Source: Planctomycetota bacterium (GTDB lineage Bacteria; Planctomycetota; Phycisphaerae; WQYP01). Taken from it: a DNA stretch of 19,953 nt. Shown here in pieces: positions 13,437 through 19,953 of this stretch. The position numbers and the translations under genes were made by a program. Under the pieces are notes generated by a model that saw only the letters and a list, made by a program, of their open reading frames with translations, searched no databases and was not told the origin of the DNA. The stretch lies in the NCBI GenBank assembly GCA_021785155.1, contig JAJYGE010000326.1, positions 1 to 19,953 of the forward strand. Direction: 5' to 3'. Each line of letters opens with the position of its first letter. The stretch's first letter is position 1.

Positions 13437-15092
13437 TTATCGCCGGGGGCTCATGGTGCCATCGGAATCGGTGAGTTTTTTATTATTCAACGGCAGAGTT
13501 ATGCGGAAGGTTGTGCCGCCGCCAACGCGCGATGTGGCTTCGATTTTTCCGCCGTGTTCTTCCACGATTTTCTTGGTCACAGCCAATCCCAGGCCGGTGC
13601 CTTTCTGGCCTTTGGTGGAATAGAAGGGTTGGAATATCCGCTGCAGGTTTTGCGGGGAAATACCTACGCCATTGTCCTGAACTTCAATAATTGCATTTTG
13701 TCCCGCGGCGTCCACATCGCTGGTAAGTGTGATAACGCCACGGCCAGATTCCACCGCGTCCAGAGCGTTGGTAAGCAGATTCAAAACCGCTTGATGGATG
13801 CCATCGGCATCCGCCGGAACGGGGGGCTGATCTTTATTTATTTCCGTCAGCAGCGTGACTTTCTTGTCATGCGCCTGAGTGGTCATAAGTTCCAGACATT
13901 CGCCCAGCACATAAGCCAGATTGGTTAATTCAAAGCTGGGAGTGCGCGGCTTGCTGTAGGCGAGCATGTTCATGGTCAGGGCCTGCACTTTATCCAGATT
14001 GCGCTGCAGAATTCCCCACCCCATGCTGATTTGAGGAATATCATTGTTTTTCAGCCCCATATCGACAACATCGGCACCCCCACGCATACCTTGGAGAATA
14101 TTTTTAATTGAATGCGATAATGATGCCACAGTCTGGCCGGTGGCTGCCAAACGTTCCTGCTGCACATTTTCATGGTAAAGCTGGGCGATTTCGATCGCCA
14201 GACCGGTTTGCAGTCCAATGGCGGTCAACAGTCGCAACTGATCTGGCGTATAGGAATAATTGGCCACGCTGGAATCAATGTGCAAAACGCCGAGTTGTTT
14301 TTCGCGGCCTTTAATCGGCACGCAAATGGCGCTGCGAATGGCCATATTATGAACGGATTTTCCTTTGAGAAACCGTTGATCGGTCATGGCGTTGCTGGAA
14401 AGTACGCCCTCATTTTTTGCCAACACATGGCGAATAATGGTTTGGCTGACCGCAATTTTTCCAACCTGATCGTCATCACGATAGCGCACCACGACCGGCA
14501 CGACCTGCCCGGAATCCTGATTCAGCAGCCCGATAAACCCGCGGTCAGCCCGCAATTGCTCAAACACCAGGTCCATGACCTTATTGAGCAGTTGCTGCTG
14601 ATCAAACACACTGGCAATTGCGCTGGAAATCTGTAACAACACGCGAAAGTGGGCCATGGCCACCTGGGAAGGTTCCGGTGCCGCGAGAATCACCGAATCA
14701 TCGCTGCTTGGCACCGTACTGATAATGGACGAATCACCGGGATTGCCCTCGGGCGCGGCATCGACTTCATCGCTGGAAGCCAGGTTCACACTGTGCACCG
14801 GTGCCCCGAAGACCATCAGTGTCGAACCCAGACGAATCTGATCTCCCACCTTGAGTTTGGAAGATTTATTGATGCGCACGCCGTTAACAAATACCCCGTT
14901 CGCCCCGCCCGCATCAAAAAGCACCCAGGAGTTATCACTCCATTCCAACCGCGCGTGCTGGCGGGATACGGTCAGATCCGCCAGAGGCACCTGTTCGCTG
15001 GCCCGCCCCAGCAAGACCGGCTCGTTGGCGCTGAAGTCAAATTGCCGACCTTTGTCAGGCCCCTGCAACACATATAAAAAAAGCTCTGCCAC
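13437..15092 (-). CDS. FHA-GAF sensor histidine kinase
   Basis: This is a soluble sensor kinase of 551 residues from GTG 15092. An FHA phosphothreonine-binding domain (about 3-100) shows LGRASEQ (28-34), SRQHARLEW (43-51) and NGVFVNGVRI (65-74). An acidic linker rich in Ser (about 105-140) leads to a GAF domain (about 150-305). A HisKA-type dimerisation segment has SLSHSIKN (324-331, phosphoacceptor His327). The HATPase domain carries NLLTNALDAV (438-447), DNGVGI (473-478) and KGTGLGL (497-503). No membrane segment is seen. The frame continues upstream to a TTG at 15128, but the FHA fold begins right after GTG 15092. No Shine-Dalgarno site. No response regulator is adjacent, so its partner is elsewhere. 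It probably integrates a Ser/Thr-kinase signal through FHA with a ligand or redox cue through GAF. Confidence 0.93.
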   Translation of the reverse strand: MAELFLYVLQGPDKGRQFDFSANEPVLLGRASEQVPLADLTVSRQHARLEWSDNSWVLFDAGGANGVFVNGVRINKSSKLKVGDQIRLGSTLMVFGAPVHSVNLASSDEVDAAPEGNPGDSSIISTVPSSDDSVILAAPEPSQVAMAHFRVLLQISSAIASVFDQQQLLNKVMDLVFEQLRADRGFIGLLNQDSGQVVPVVVRYRDDDQVGKIAVSQTIIRHVLAKNEGVLSSNAMTDQRFLKGKSVHNMAIRSAICVPIKGREKQLGVLHIDSSVANYSYTPDQLRLLTAIGLQTGLAIEIAQLYHENVQQERLAATGQTVASLSHSIKNILQGMRGGADVVDMGLKNNDIPQISMGWGILQRNLDKVQALTMNMLAYSKPRTPSFELTNLAYVLGECLELMTTQAHDKKVTLLTEINKDQPPVPADADGIHQAVLNLLTNALDAVESGRGVITLTSDVDAAGQNAIIEVQDNGVGISPQNLQRIFQPFYSTKGQKGTGLGLAVTKKIVEEHGGKIEATSRVGGGTTFRITLPLNNKKLTDSDGTMSPRR

Positions 15093-15194
15093 GGACAGAA
15101 AACCCAATGAACAAAAAAAACAACGCAACGCAAATCTGGATCGTATTTTACGACGTATTCGAATTTTCCGATAGCGGGAAAAAAATCGCCATTT

Positions 15195-15701
15195 TCATTG
15201 TATGGGACACGCTTCCGTAATAGGTTTACCCGCATTGTAAAATAATTGCCGCAGCACGGTAATCCGCTGCAGGCCTTCACGATAAAGCCGTTCAAAAAGC
15301 GTTTTCACCTGGGGATTTATCGCTACAAGCGCATAGCGACTGTAAAAGCTGATGGAACGCTTTTCACTGGCCACAATCAGGCGCAATGCTTCATCGAACC
15401 GCGCGTCGTCACGCGCATCGACCAGGCGTGGACCGACGCACACCAGGCTTTTATCCTCCCCGGTGAGAAAAAAGCAGGCGGATGGAAAAATCTGCGTTAA
15501 AAGTAATTGAATAGCCTCTCGCTGCGCATTTTCCTGCCGCACCATGTCCTGAAGCGATTCTCGCATGGCATCCGCGGAGGATTTTTCCGCCAGCACAATA
15601 TAACGATAGGCCGAGACGGATTCCCCGTATGCGGCAATCGCCAACGCCTTGTCGTCGCCAATCCGCGAAACATCAAGATGGGGAAGCCTGCGTTTAGCCA
15701 T
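15195..15701 (-). CDS. Ferritin-like four-helix protein of unknown function
   Basis: The 168-residue product is strongly helical and follows the rubrerythrin/ferritin-like pattern. Helix 1 has Glu27 in AAYGESVSAYRY (23-34), helix 2 has Glu57-x-x-Gln60, helix 3 has Glu113 in ASEKRSISFYSRY (111-123), and helix 4 has Glu142-x-x-Gln145. The Glu spacings (30 and 29) fit a diiron-carboxylate arrangement, but the ExxH of each half is ExxQ. Iron binding may therefore be altered or lost. The fold assignment is by eye. ATG 15701 is chosen; a TACAAT hexamer ends 6 nt before it, so the mRNA could be nearly leaderless, and no ribosome-binding site is seen. The frame stays open upstream but without protein-like sequence. 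It lies 102 nt upstream of the kinase gene on the same strand, probably in one transcript. Confidence 0.7.
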   Translation of the reverse strand: MAKRRLPHLDVSRIGDDKALAIAAYGESVSAYRYIVLAEKSSADAMRESLQDMVRQENAQREAIQLLLTQIFPSACFFLTGEDKSLVCVGPRLVDARDDARFDEALRLIVASEKRSISFYSRYALVAINPQVKTLFERLYREGLQRITVLRQLFYNAGKPITEACPIQ

Positions 15702-15795
15702 GGATATATTGTACCAGAACCGCAGCAGCAATGGCATATTTGTAAATTCAAGTGCCGAAAAAATAAGAAAAATGAGTGGTGACGGGTCGGGTGGC

Positions 15796-15823
15796 TTGCA
15801 ATTCCCGCATACAGCGCCATAAT
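15796..15823 (+). promoter_or_regulatory. Candidate sigma70 promoter of the nuoJKLM operon
   Basis: TTGCAA (15796-15801), a 16-nt spacer and CATAAT (15818-15823) place transcription start near 15830, giving a leader of about 146 nt before nuoJ. It lies in the divergent spacer shared with the ferritin-like gene. Confidence 0.38.
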
Positions 15824-15829
15824 TCTTTG

Positions 15830-15848
15830 CTTCGCGGGCGGCGCGAAG
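15830..15848 (+). promoter_or_regulatory. Stem-loop at the predicted nuo transcript 5' end
   Basis: Seven-base arms CTTCGCG (15830-15836) and CGCGAAG (15842-15848) enclose a 5-nt GC loop. It would sit at the very 5' end of the transcript, where hairpins often protect mRNA. No T-run follows. Confidence 0.4.
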
Positions 15849-15882
15849 GTTGTTTGGGTGCCGTGCCGCCGGGATGCACCGT

Positions 15883-15931
15883 AGCAAGCCCCGGACTTCA
15901 AAGCGACAGGTTTTGAAGTGTGCGGGTTGCT
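15883..15931 (+). promoter_or_regulatory. Long composite stem-loop in the nuoJ leader
   Basis: An apical 8-bp perfect stem ACTTCAAA (15895-15902) / TTTGAAGT (15912-15919) has a 9-nt loop. Below it, after an internal loop, AGCAA-CCC (15883-15891, one bulged G) pairs with GGGTTGCT (15924-15931). About 16 base pairs form over 49 nt, ending 44 nt before the nuoJ ATG. It could be a leader structure or, as DNA, a dyad for a regulator serving both divergent genes. Confidence 0.4.
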
Positions 15932-15975
15932 TGAGGCGGTGGTTTGATGATGTTGATTGCATCGGATTGTGAATT

Positions 15976-16725
15976 ATGGATTTCCCGCTGATTATTGCAA
16001 CTGCGTGTGGTGCCATTGCGTTGTATTTGATGATGCCCCGCGGGCAGGGCTGGCTGGTGAAGCTCGGTGCGCTGATTGGCGTATTGGCCCTTGGATCGGG
16101 CCTAAGTTATCTGACGCATTGGGCGGCGATTCATTTTCCCGCGCCCAATAACGCCGGGCCAGGCGTGTTCTTTTATGCCTTTGCCCTGCTTGCCATTGCT
16201 TCAGCCGTCGGCGTGATAGGCCACCCCAAGCCCATATATTCCGCACTTTATTTCGTCATCATGACGCTGGCAATCGCCGGCCTGTTTGTGCTTCTGATGG
16301 CCGAGTTTATAGCGGTTGTGCTGATCATTATTTACGCCGGGGCCATTCTTGTAACGTATGTATTTGTCATCATGCTGGCCAGTCCGGCCGGGGCGGCCGC
16401 CGCGGCTGTTGATTATGACCGCATCAGTGCCGATCCGCTCGTGGCCGTATTGATGAGTTTTCTGCTTCTGGGTACGGTTCTTGAAACACTGTTTACCCAT
16501 TCGCCAAACGGGTTTATCGCGGCCAGCTCGTCGGGAGTTGCCGTACATTCTGCGCATTGGGGCGGGCTGGCGGCGTTGGGGAAAAATCTGTATTCCCGCT
16601 ATACACTGCCCCTGGAGTTGGCGGGCGTTTTAATGACAATCTCGCTGGTGGGTGCTGTGGTGATTGCCCGCAAGAACGCCCCACATGCCCGTATGCTTGG
16701 TTTGGGAGATATGCCGGCCGAATAA
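15976..16725 (+). CDS. nuoJ: NADH-quinone oxidoreductase subunit J (NuoJ), N-terminally extended
   Basis: NuoJ is a membrane subunit of respiratory complex I, next to the quinone-to-proton coupling path. The family core runs from about residue 63: a first helix (64-81), HPKPIYSALYFVIMTLAIAG (83-102), LLMAEFIAVVL (106-116) and IIYAGAILVTYVFVIML (118-134) with the expected pi-bulge region. A C-terminal helix near 213-231 follows a loop of about 50 residues. At 249 residues it is longer than the roughly 185 of Escherichia coli. The first 60 residues add two hydrophobic segments (about 3-20 and 28-46). ATG 15976 lacks a Shine-Dalgarno site. It is the first gene of a plus-strand nuo unit with nuoK 15 nt downstream. 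Confidence 0.93.
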   Translation: MDFPLIIATACGAIALYLMMPRGQGWLVKLGALIGVLALGSGLSYLTHWAAIHFPAPNNAGPGVFFYAFALLAIASAVGVIGHPKPIYSALYFVIMTLAIAGLFVLLMAEFIAVVLIIIYAGAILVTYVFVIMLASPAGAAAAAVDYDRISADPLVAVLMSFLLLGTVLETLFTHSPNGFIAASSSGVAVHSAHWGGLAALGKNLYSRYTLPLELAGVLMTISLVGAVVIARKNAPHARMLGLGDMPAE

Positions 16726-16740
16726 TCCGGTGACAAACTC

Positions 16741-17076
16741 ATGATGATCACACACGCAACAAGTTCTTTTTCCGATCCGGTGCTGGTGCGGTATCTCGCT
16801 CTGGGGGCGGTGCTTTTTGCCATCGGACTGGTCGGCTTCATGGCCCGCCGCAATATGATCATAATTTTCCTTTCTACGGAAATCATGTTTCAGGGTGTGG
16901 CGATTAACCTCATTGCCTTCAGCCGCTACTACCATAACGCGGACGGGCAATCATTCGTTATTTTTCTGCTGACGGTGGCGGCGGCGGAGGCTTCGCTGGC
17001 ACTGGGCCTGGTGGTGATGTTGTTTCGCCGGCGGCAGACGCTCAATGTGGATGCGTGGTCCGACATGCAGGGGTAG
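16741..17076 (+). CDS. nuoK: NADH-quinone oxidoreductase subunit K (NuoK)
   Basis: NuoK is a small three-helix complex I subunit, homologous to MrpC/ND4L. The 111-residue product shows helices at about 17-34, 39-61 and 72-95. Its two conserved membrane glutamates are Glu47 (STEIMFQGVAINLIAF, 45-60) and Glu83 (AAAEASLALGLVVML, 80-94). These are the residues shown in E. coli NuoK (Glu36, Glu72) to matter for proton pumping. The family core starts around residue 15, so the first residues are a short extension. Two adjacent ATG codons (16741, 16744) could serve as start; only a weak GGTGA precedes them. Confidence 0.95.
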   Translation: MMITHATSSFSDPVLVRYLALGAVLFAIGLVGFMARRNMIIIFLSTEIMFQGVAINLIAFSRYYHNADGQSFVIFLLTVAAAEASLALGLVVMLFRRRQTLNVDAWSDMQG

Positions 17077-17152
17077 GACGCCTTTGCGTTTTTCCGGGAA
17101 CGCGGTGGTTTGACCGCGGTTCCTGAATTTGAGGGATATTCCGGAGTTTGAA
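17077..17152 (+). promoter_or_regulatory. nuoK-nuoL spacer with strong hairpin
   Basis: Within this 76-nt spacer, CGGGAACGCGGT (17095-17106) pairs with ACCGCG-G-TTCCTG (17113-17125). The stem is 12 bp, with one G-T pair and one bulged G, and a 6-nt loop. Just before it, ACGC-CTTT-GCGT (17078-17089) is followed by five Ts (17089-17093), a weak terminator-like element. The hairpin ends 18 nt before the nuoL ribosome-binding site and could tune relative expression or mRNA stability within the operon. Confidence 0.4.
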
Positions 17153-19345
17153 GTGTTCCAATTGATTCAACAGTTAACCCTTGACCAACGGGCTGAAATA
17201 TTTGCCGGCCTGATTCCACTATTCCCGGTGGCGGCTATGGTCATCATCGCGCTGTTTGGCGGAAAGATTCTTAAGGGTCGGGCGCATGTTCCCGCCATTA
17301 TCGGGATCGCCTGCTCGTTTTTTCTGGCCCTTCTGCTTTTACTCATTTTTGATGTTGGCCAATTCAATGGCATAAAAGCGGCCTTGTTTCACATTACCAC
17401 GGCGCAAGCCAATCAGATAGGCGCACTGAATCCTGAATTTATGCAGATGAAATTTACCACCTGGTTCAGCGCCGGTGGCTTTAGCATTCCGTTTGGTGTG
17501 TATCTTGATCCGCTGTCGGTGCTGTTTGTTTCATTTGTCACCGGTATATCCCTTTTGATTTTTATCTATTCCAGCGGTTACATGGAAGGGGATTACGGGT
17601 ACTTTCGTTTCTTCGCCTATTTAAGCATGTTTGTTACCGCCATGACGATTCTGGTTCTGGCAAATAGTTTCCTCCTGGTGTATCTGGGTTGGGAAGGCGT
17701 GGGGTTGGCCAGTTATCTGCTGATTGGTTATTACTATCCCAAACGCTCGGCGCGCGATGCGGCTACCAAAGCCTTTATTGTCAATCGTATCGGCGATACC
17801 TGTTTTGCCATCGCCATCTTCATGATCTATCTGACCTTCCATTCGTTGAATTTCGCTGATGTATTCTATGGCCCGCTGCAAAGCGCCAGTTTCCGTGCGG
17901 CGCATGCGTCCATGATGTTCTGGATACCGCTGCTGCTGATGTTTGGTGCCTTTGCTAAATCGGCACAATTTCCGTTACATGTGTGGTTGCCTGATGCCAT
18001 GGAAGGCCCCACACCGGTTTCCGCCCTGATTCACGCCGCTACCATGGTCACCGCCGGTGTGTATCTGATCGCCCGGTGCATGCCCATATTCATGCACGAG
18101 TTGCCTGTACTGCATCTGGTGGGAATTATTGGAACATTCACCGCATTTATGGCGGCCACCATCGCCATGTGTCAGTATGATCTTAAACGCATTTGGGCTT
18201 ATTCCACGGTATCACAGTTGGGTTATATGTTCATGGGCTTGGGTGTGGCGGCTGGTTCGGCGGCGGTGTTCCATGTATTTACCCATGCGTTTTTCAAAGC
18301 ACTTCTGTTCCTCTCCAGCGGCTCTGTGATGCACGCGATGGGGGGGGAGCTGGATATTCGGAAAATGTCCGGTTTACGTAAGCGAATGCCGATTACGACA
18401 ATCTGCTTGCTGGTAGGCGCTTTATCGCTGGCCGGATTCCCCGGTTGGGCGGGCTTTTTCAGTAAAGATGAAATCCTTTCCGCCGCCATGAACTCGGCGT
18501 GGAGCGGCGGACCATGGCTGGCGGCTGTTGGTCTGCTGACCGCTTTGATTACCGCTTATTACACTTTCCGGGCGTTTTTCCGGGTATTTATGGGTGACCT
18601 GATTTTGCCGCAAACCGCCGGTCTGCATGAACCCAGTGCTTTTGCACTGCCGTCCGATGTTGGCCATGCTACTGACAATGGCCCGAACGCTGATGATGTG
18701 GGTCAGCATGGCCATGACACGCACCATGGCCATGATCAAGTACGCAATACATCATTTGATGGCCCGATTACCATGTGGGGGCCGCTGGTTATTTTGGCCA
18801 TCGGAGCCACACTCGTAGGCTGGCTGGGCGTATTTGGCGGTCATGGCGATCAAGGCTGGATACAAAGCTTTCTTGCCCGTGTGCCGATGAATGCGGGTAT
18901 ACATTATGTGCCGACGCCGCCGGGCGGATTATTTCTGCCGGTTGCAGCCGTAAATCGCTTAAGCCCGGCGATGGGTATGGCCATCGGCGGTGTTCTGGCC
19001 ATCGTTGGAATTTTGATCGCCTTGTATTTCCATTTGATCAATCGTCATGCCGCTGAGGTGGTGAAATCCGCGTTGCGTCCGCTGGTGACGTTCCTCGAGA
19101 ACAAGTGGTACATTGACGAAATATATCATTACGGAATTGTCATGCCGTTGTGGTATTTTGGTCGGGCACTGTATGGTGTGGATTATGTTATTGATGGAAT
19201 TGTCGTGAACTTTTTCGGATATTTTCCCCAGCTTATCGGCTGGGGGCTTAAACCCACGCAGAGTGGTCGGTTGCGGTATTACGCCATCGGCATGGTCAGC
19301 GGTCTGGCCCTGGTCATTCTGGGTGTGTTGTATCTGCTTAGGTGA
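17153..19345 (+). CDS. nuoL: NADH-quinone oxidoreductase subunit L (NuoL) with His-rich loop
   Basis: NuoL is the large antiporter-like proton-pumping subunit at the distal end of the complex I membrane arm. From GTG 17153 the product has 730 residues. Visible are YLDPLSVLF (117-125), LGWEGVGLASYLLIGYY (178-194, key Glu181), AFAKSAQFPLHVWLPDAMEG (266-285, Lys269), IHAATMVTAGVYLIAR (293-308), KRIWAYSTVSQLGYMF (345-360, Lys345), HAFFKALLFLSSGS (378-391, Lys382) and the C-terminal ENKWYIDEIYH (648-658) before the long lateral helix region. A His-rich loop of six His lies at about 504-527. GTG 17153 is preferred because GGAG (17143-17146) lies 6 nt upstream. A TTG at 17129 would add 8 residues and has no ribosome-binding site. 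Closest alternatives, MrpA/HyfB-type proteins, are excluded by neighbours NuoJ/K/M. Confidence 0.96.
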   Translation: MFQLIQQLTLDQRAEIFAGLIPLFPVAAMVIIALFGGKILKGRAHVPAIIGIACSFFLALLLLLIFDVGQFNGIKAALFHITTAQANQIGALNPEFMQMKFTTWFSAGGFSIPFGVYLDPLSVLFVSFVTGISLLIFIYSSGYMEGDYGYFRFFAYLSMFVTAMTILVLANSFLLVYLGWEGVGLASYLLIGYYYPKRSARDAATKAFIVNRIGDTCFAIAIFMIYLTFHSLNFADVFYGPLQSASFRAAHASMMFWIPLLLMFGAFAKSAQFPLHVWLPDAMEGPTPVSALIHAATMVTAGVYLIARCMPIFMHELPVLHLVGIIGTFTAFMAATIAMCQYDLKRIWAYSTVSQLGYMFMGLGVAAGSAAVFHVFTHAFFKALLFLSSGSVMHAMGGELDIRKMSGLRKRMPITTICLLVGALSLAGFPGWAGFFSKDEILSAAMNSAWSGGPWLAAVGLLTALITAYYTFRAFFRVFMGDLILPQTAGLHEPSAFALPSDVGHATDNGPNADDVGQHGHDTHHGHDQVRNTSFDGPITMWGPLVILAIGATLVGWLGVFGGHGDQGWIQSFLARVPMNAGIHYVPTPPGGLFLPVAAVNRLSPAMGMAIGGVLAIVGILIALYFHLINRHAAEVVKSALRPLVTFLENKWYIDEIYHYGIVMPLWYFGRALYGVDYVIDGIVVNFFGYFPQLIGWGLKPTQSGRLRYYAIGMVSGLALVILGVLYLLR
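18707..18735 (+). repeat. Direct repeat coding the His-rich loop of NuoL
   Basis: CATGGCCATGA occurs at 18707-18717 and again at 18725-18735, an 18-nt (six-codon) period. It encodes two versions of an HGHD-centred hexapeptide (QHGHDT, HHGHDQ), as expected for a small tandem duplication. Confidence 0.6.
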
Positions 19346-19396
19346 TTCGGAGCGAAGGTCGCCATCCGGACAGGAAGAACTCGGAACTGAAACCTT

Positions 19397-19953
19397 ATGA
19401 CACAATCGCATTTAATTTTGCCCATGATGCTGGCCATTCCCTTGATCGGGGCCGCGTTGATCTTCATGATCCAACCCGGAAATACAGGCCGGCGTGGCCG
19501 CGGGTTGGGTATACTGGCGTTTTGTTTTGCGCTGATCCCCTCGCTGATGGGTATTATCCTGCTGACACGATTCAACTATGCCCAGGGAGGCGTTTGGCAA
19601 CAGCAATTTGTTTATCCATGGCTTCCGCAATTTCATGTTAATTTTTCTTTTGGCGTTGACGCCATCAGCCTGTGGTTGCTGATGTTGACGCTGTTGGTAA
19701 CACCGGCGGCAATTCTTGATGCGGTTGGTAAAATCCAACATCGCCAAAATGAATTTTTCGCTTGGATGCTGGTCAGTTACGCCTGCATGATCGGCGTGTT
19801 TATCAGTCATGATGTGCTGTTGTTTTATCTATTCTTTGAATTCAGCTTGATCCCCACCTTTTTCATTTTGGGCATCTGGGGCCACTCTGAACGCCGTAAA
19901 GCGGCAGTTAAATTTTTCCTGTATGCATTTGCCGGTTCCGTATTATTGCTGGC
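19397..19953 (+). CDS. nuoM: NADH-quinone oxidoreductase subunit M (NuoM), 3' end cut by window
   Basis: NuoM is the second antiporter-like proton pump of complex I. The frame is open from ATG 19397 to the window edge (about 185 codons of roughly 500). It begins MTQSHLILPMMLAIPLIGAA, a first membrane helix, and contains the family segment FSFGVDAISLWLLMLTLLV, with Asp in the GVDAIS position. It continues with a helix ending LLFYLFFEFSLIPTFFILGIWG, holding the conserved Glu of FFEFSLIP (E144 in E. coli), and then RRKAAVKFFLYAFAGS. It lies 51 nt after nuoL. AGGAAG (19371-19376) is about 20 nt upstream, rather far for a ribosome-binding site. Confidence 0.94.
   Translation, partial: MTQSHLILPMMLAIPLIGAALIFMIQPGNTGRRGRGLGILAFCFALIPSLMGIILLTRFNYAQGGVWQQQFVYPWLPQFHVNFSFGVDAISLWLLMLTLLVTPAAILDAVGKIQHRQNEFFAWMLVSYACMIGVFISHDVLLFYLFFEFSLIPTFFILGIWGHSERRKAAVKFFLYAFAGSVLLL

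Noticed and set aside
13227..13928. 233-residue plus-strand frame across the kinase 3' end
   Set aside because: Most of it is antisense to the HATPase domain of the histidine kinase, whose catalytic boxes are intact.
14172..14636. 154-residue plus-strand frame
   Set aside because: It is antisense to the GAF region of the kinase, with no start signal.
15702..16016. N-terminal extension of the ferritin-like protein by 105 codons
   Set aside because: The sequence is not protein-like, contains the nuo promoter region and overlaps nuoJ.

Overview
The window looks like a chromosomal stretch of a Gram-negative, respiring bacterium of moderate GC. It carries a lipoprotein with a lipobox, a GspE/GspF/pseudopilin cluster, an FHA-GAF histidine kinase and complex I genes. 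The sparse Shine-Dalgarno sites, the extended NuoJ and the compact double-GspF cluster suggest Planctomycetota (perhaps Phycisphaerae). That placement is inference; there is no rRNA or marker gene here to prove it. I see no insertion sequence, phage, CRISPR array, tRNA or rRNA.

Layout, left to right. 1-199 is a strongly AT-rich spacer leading into folC (+), whose product has a very basic N-terminal tail. A small unknown gene (-, 1796-2101) faces folC. Its promoter sits back to back with that of the next operon, and its roughly 200-nt leader can form several hairpins. 2413-7401 (+) is a tight operon for a type II secretion/type IV pilus-like machine: a short GspE ATPase, two GspF-type membrane proteins and three small prepilin-like proteins. 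Some of its genes overlap by 1-4 nt. A promoter directly after it drives a 570-residue coiled-coil lipoprotein (7480-9192, +).

9329-11661 (-) holds a GT2 glycosyltransferase resembling ceramide glucosyltransferases, with an aldose 1-epimerase (galM) upstream of it. A 320-bp divergent spacer with a dyad separates galM from a DEDDh exonuclease (11982-12575, +). An unassigned open frame follows (12547-13353, +). 13437-15701 (-) encodes a ferritin-like four-helix protein and, downstream, an FHA-GAF-histidine kinase, probably co-transcribed.

15976 to the end (+) is nuoJ-nuoK-nuoL-nuoM, the membrane arm of NADH-quinone oxidoreductase; nuoM is cut by the window edge. The cluster begins at nuoJ rather than nuoA. 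It has a leader with large inverted repeats and a strong hairpin between nuoK and nuoL.

The least ordinary parts are the minimal secretion/pilus operon (2413-7401), the structured leader at 2102-2299, the ferritin-like protein with ExxQ in place of ExxH, and the nuo leader and intercistronic hairpins. None of these proves a new system by itself.
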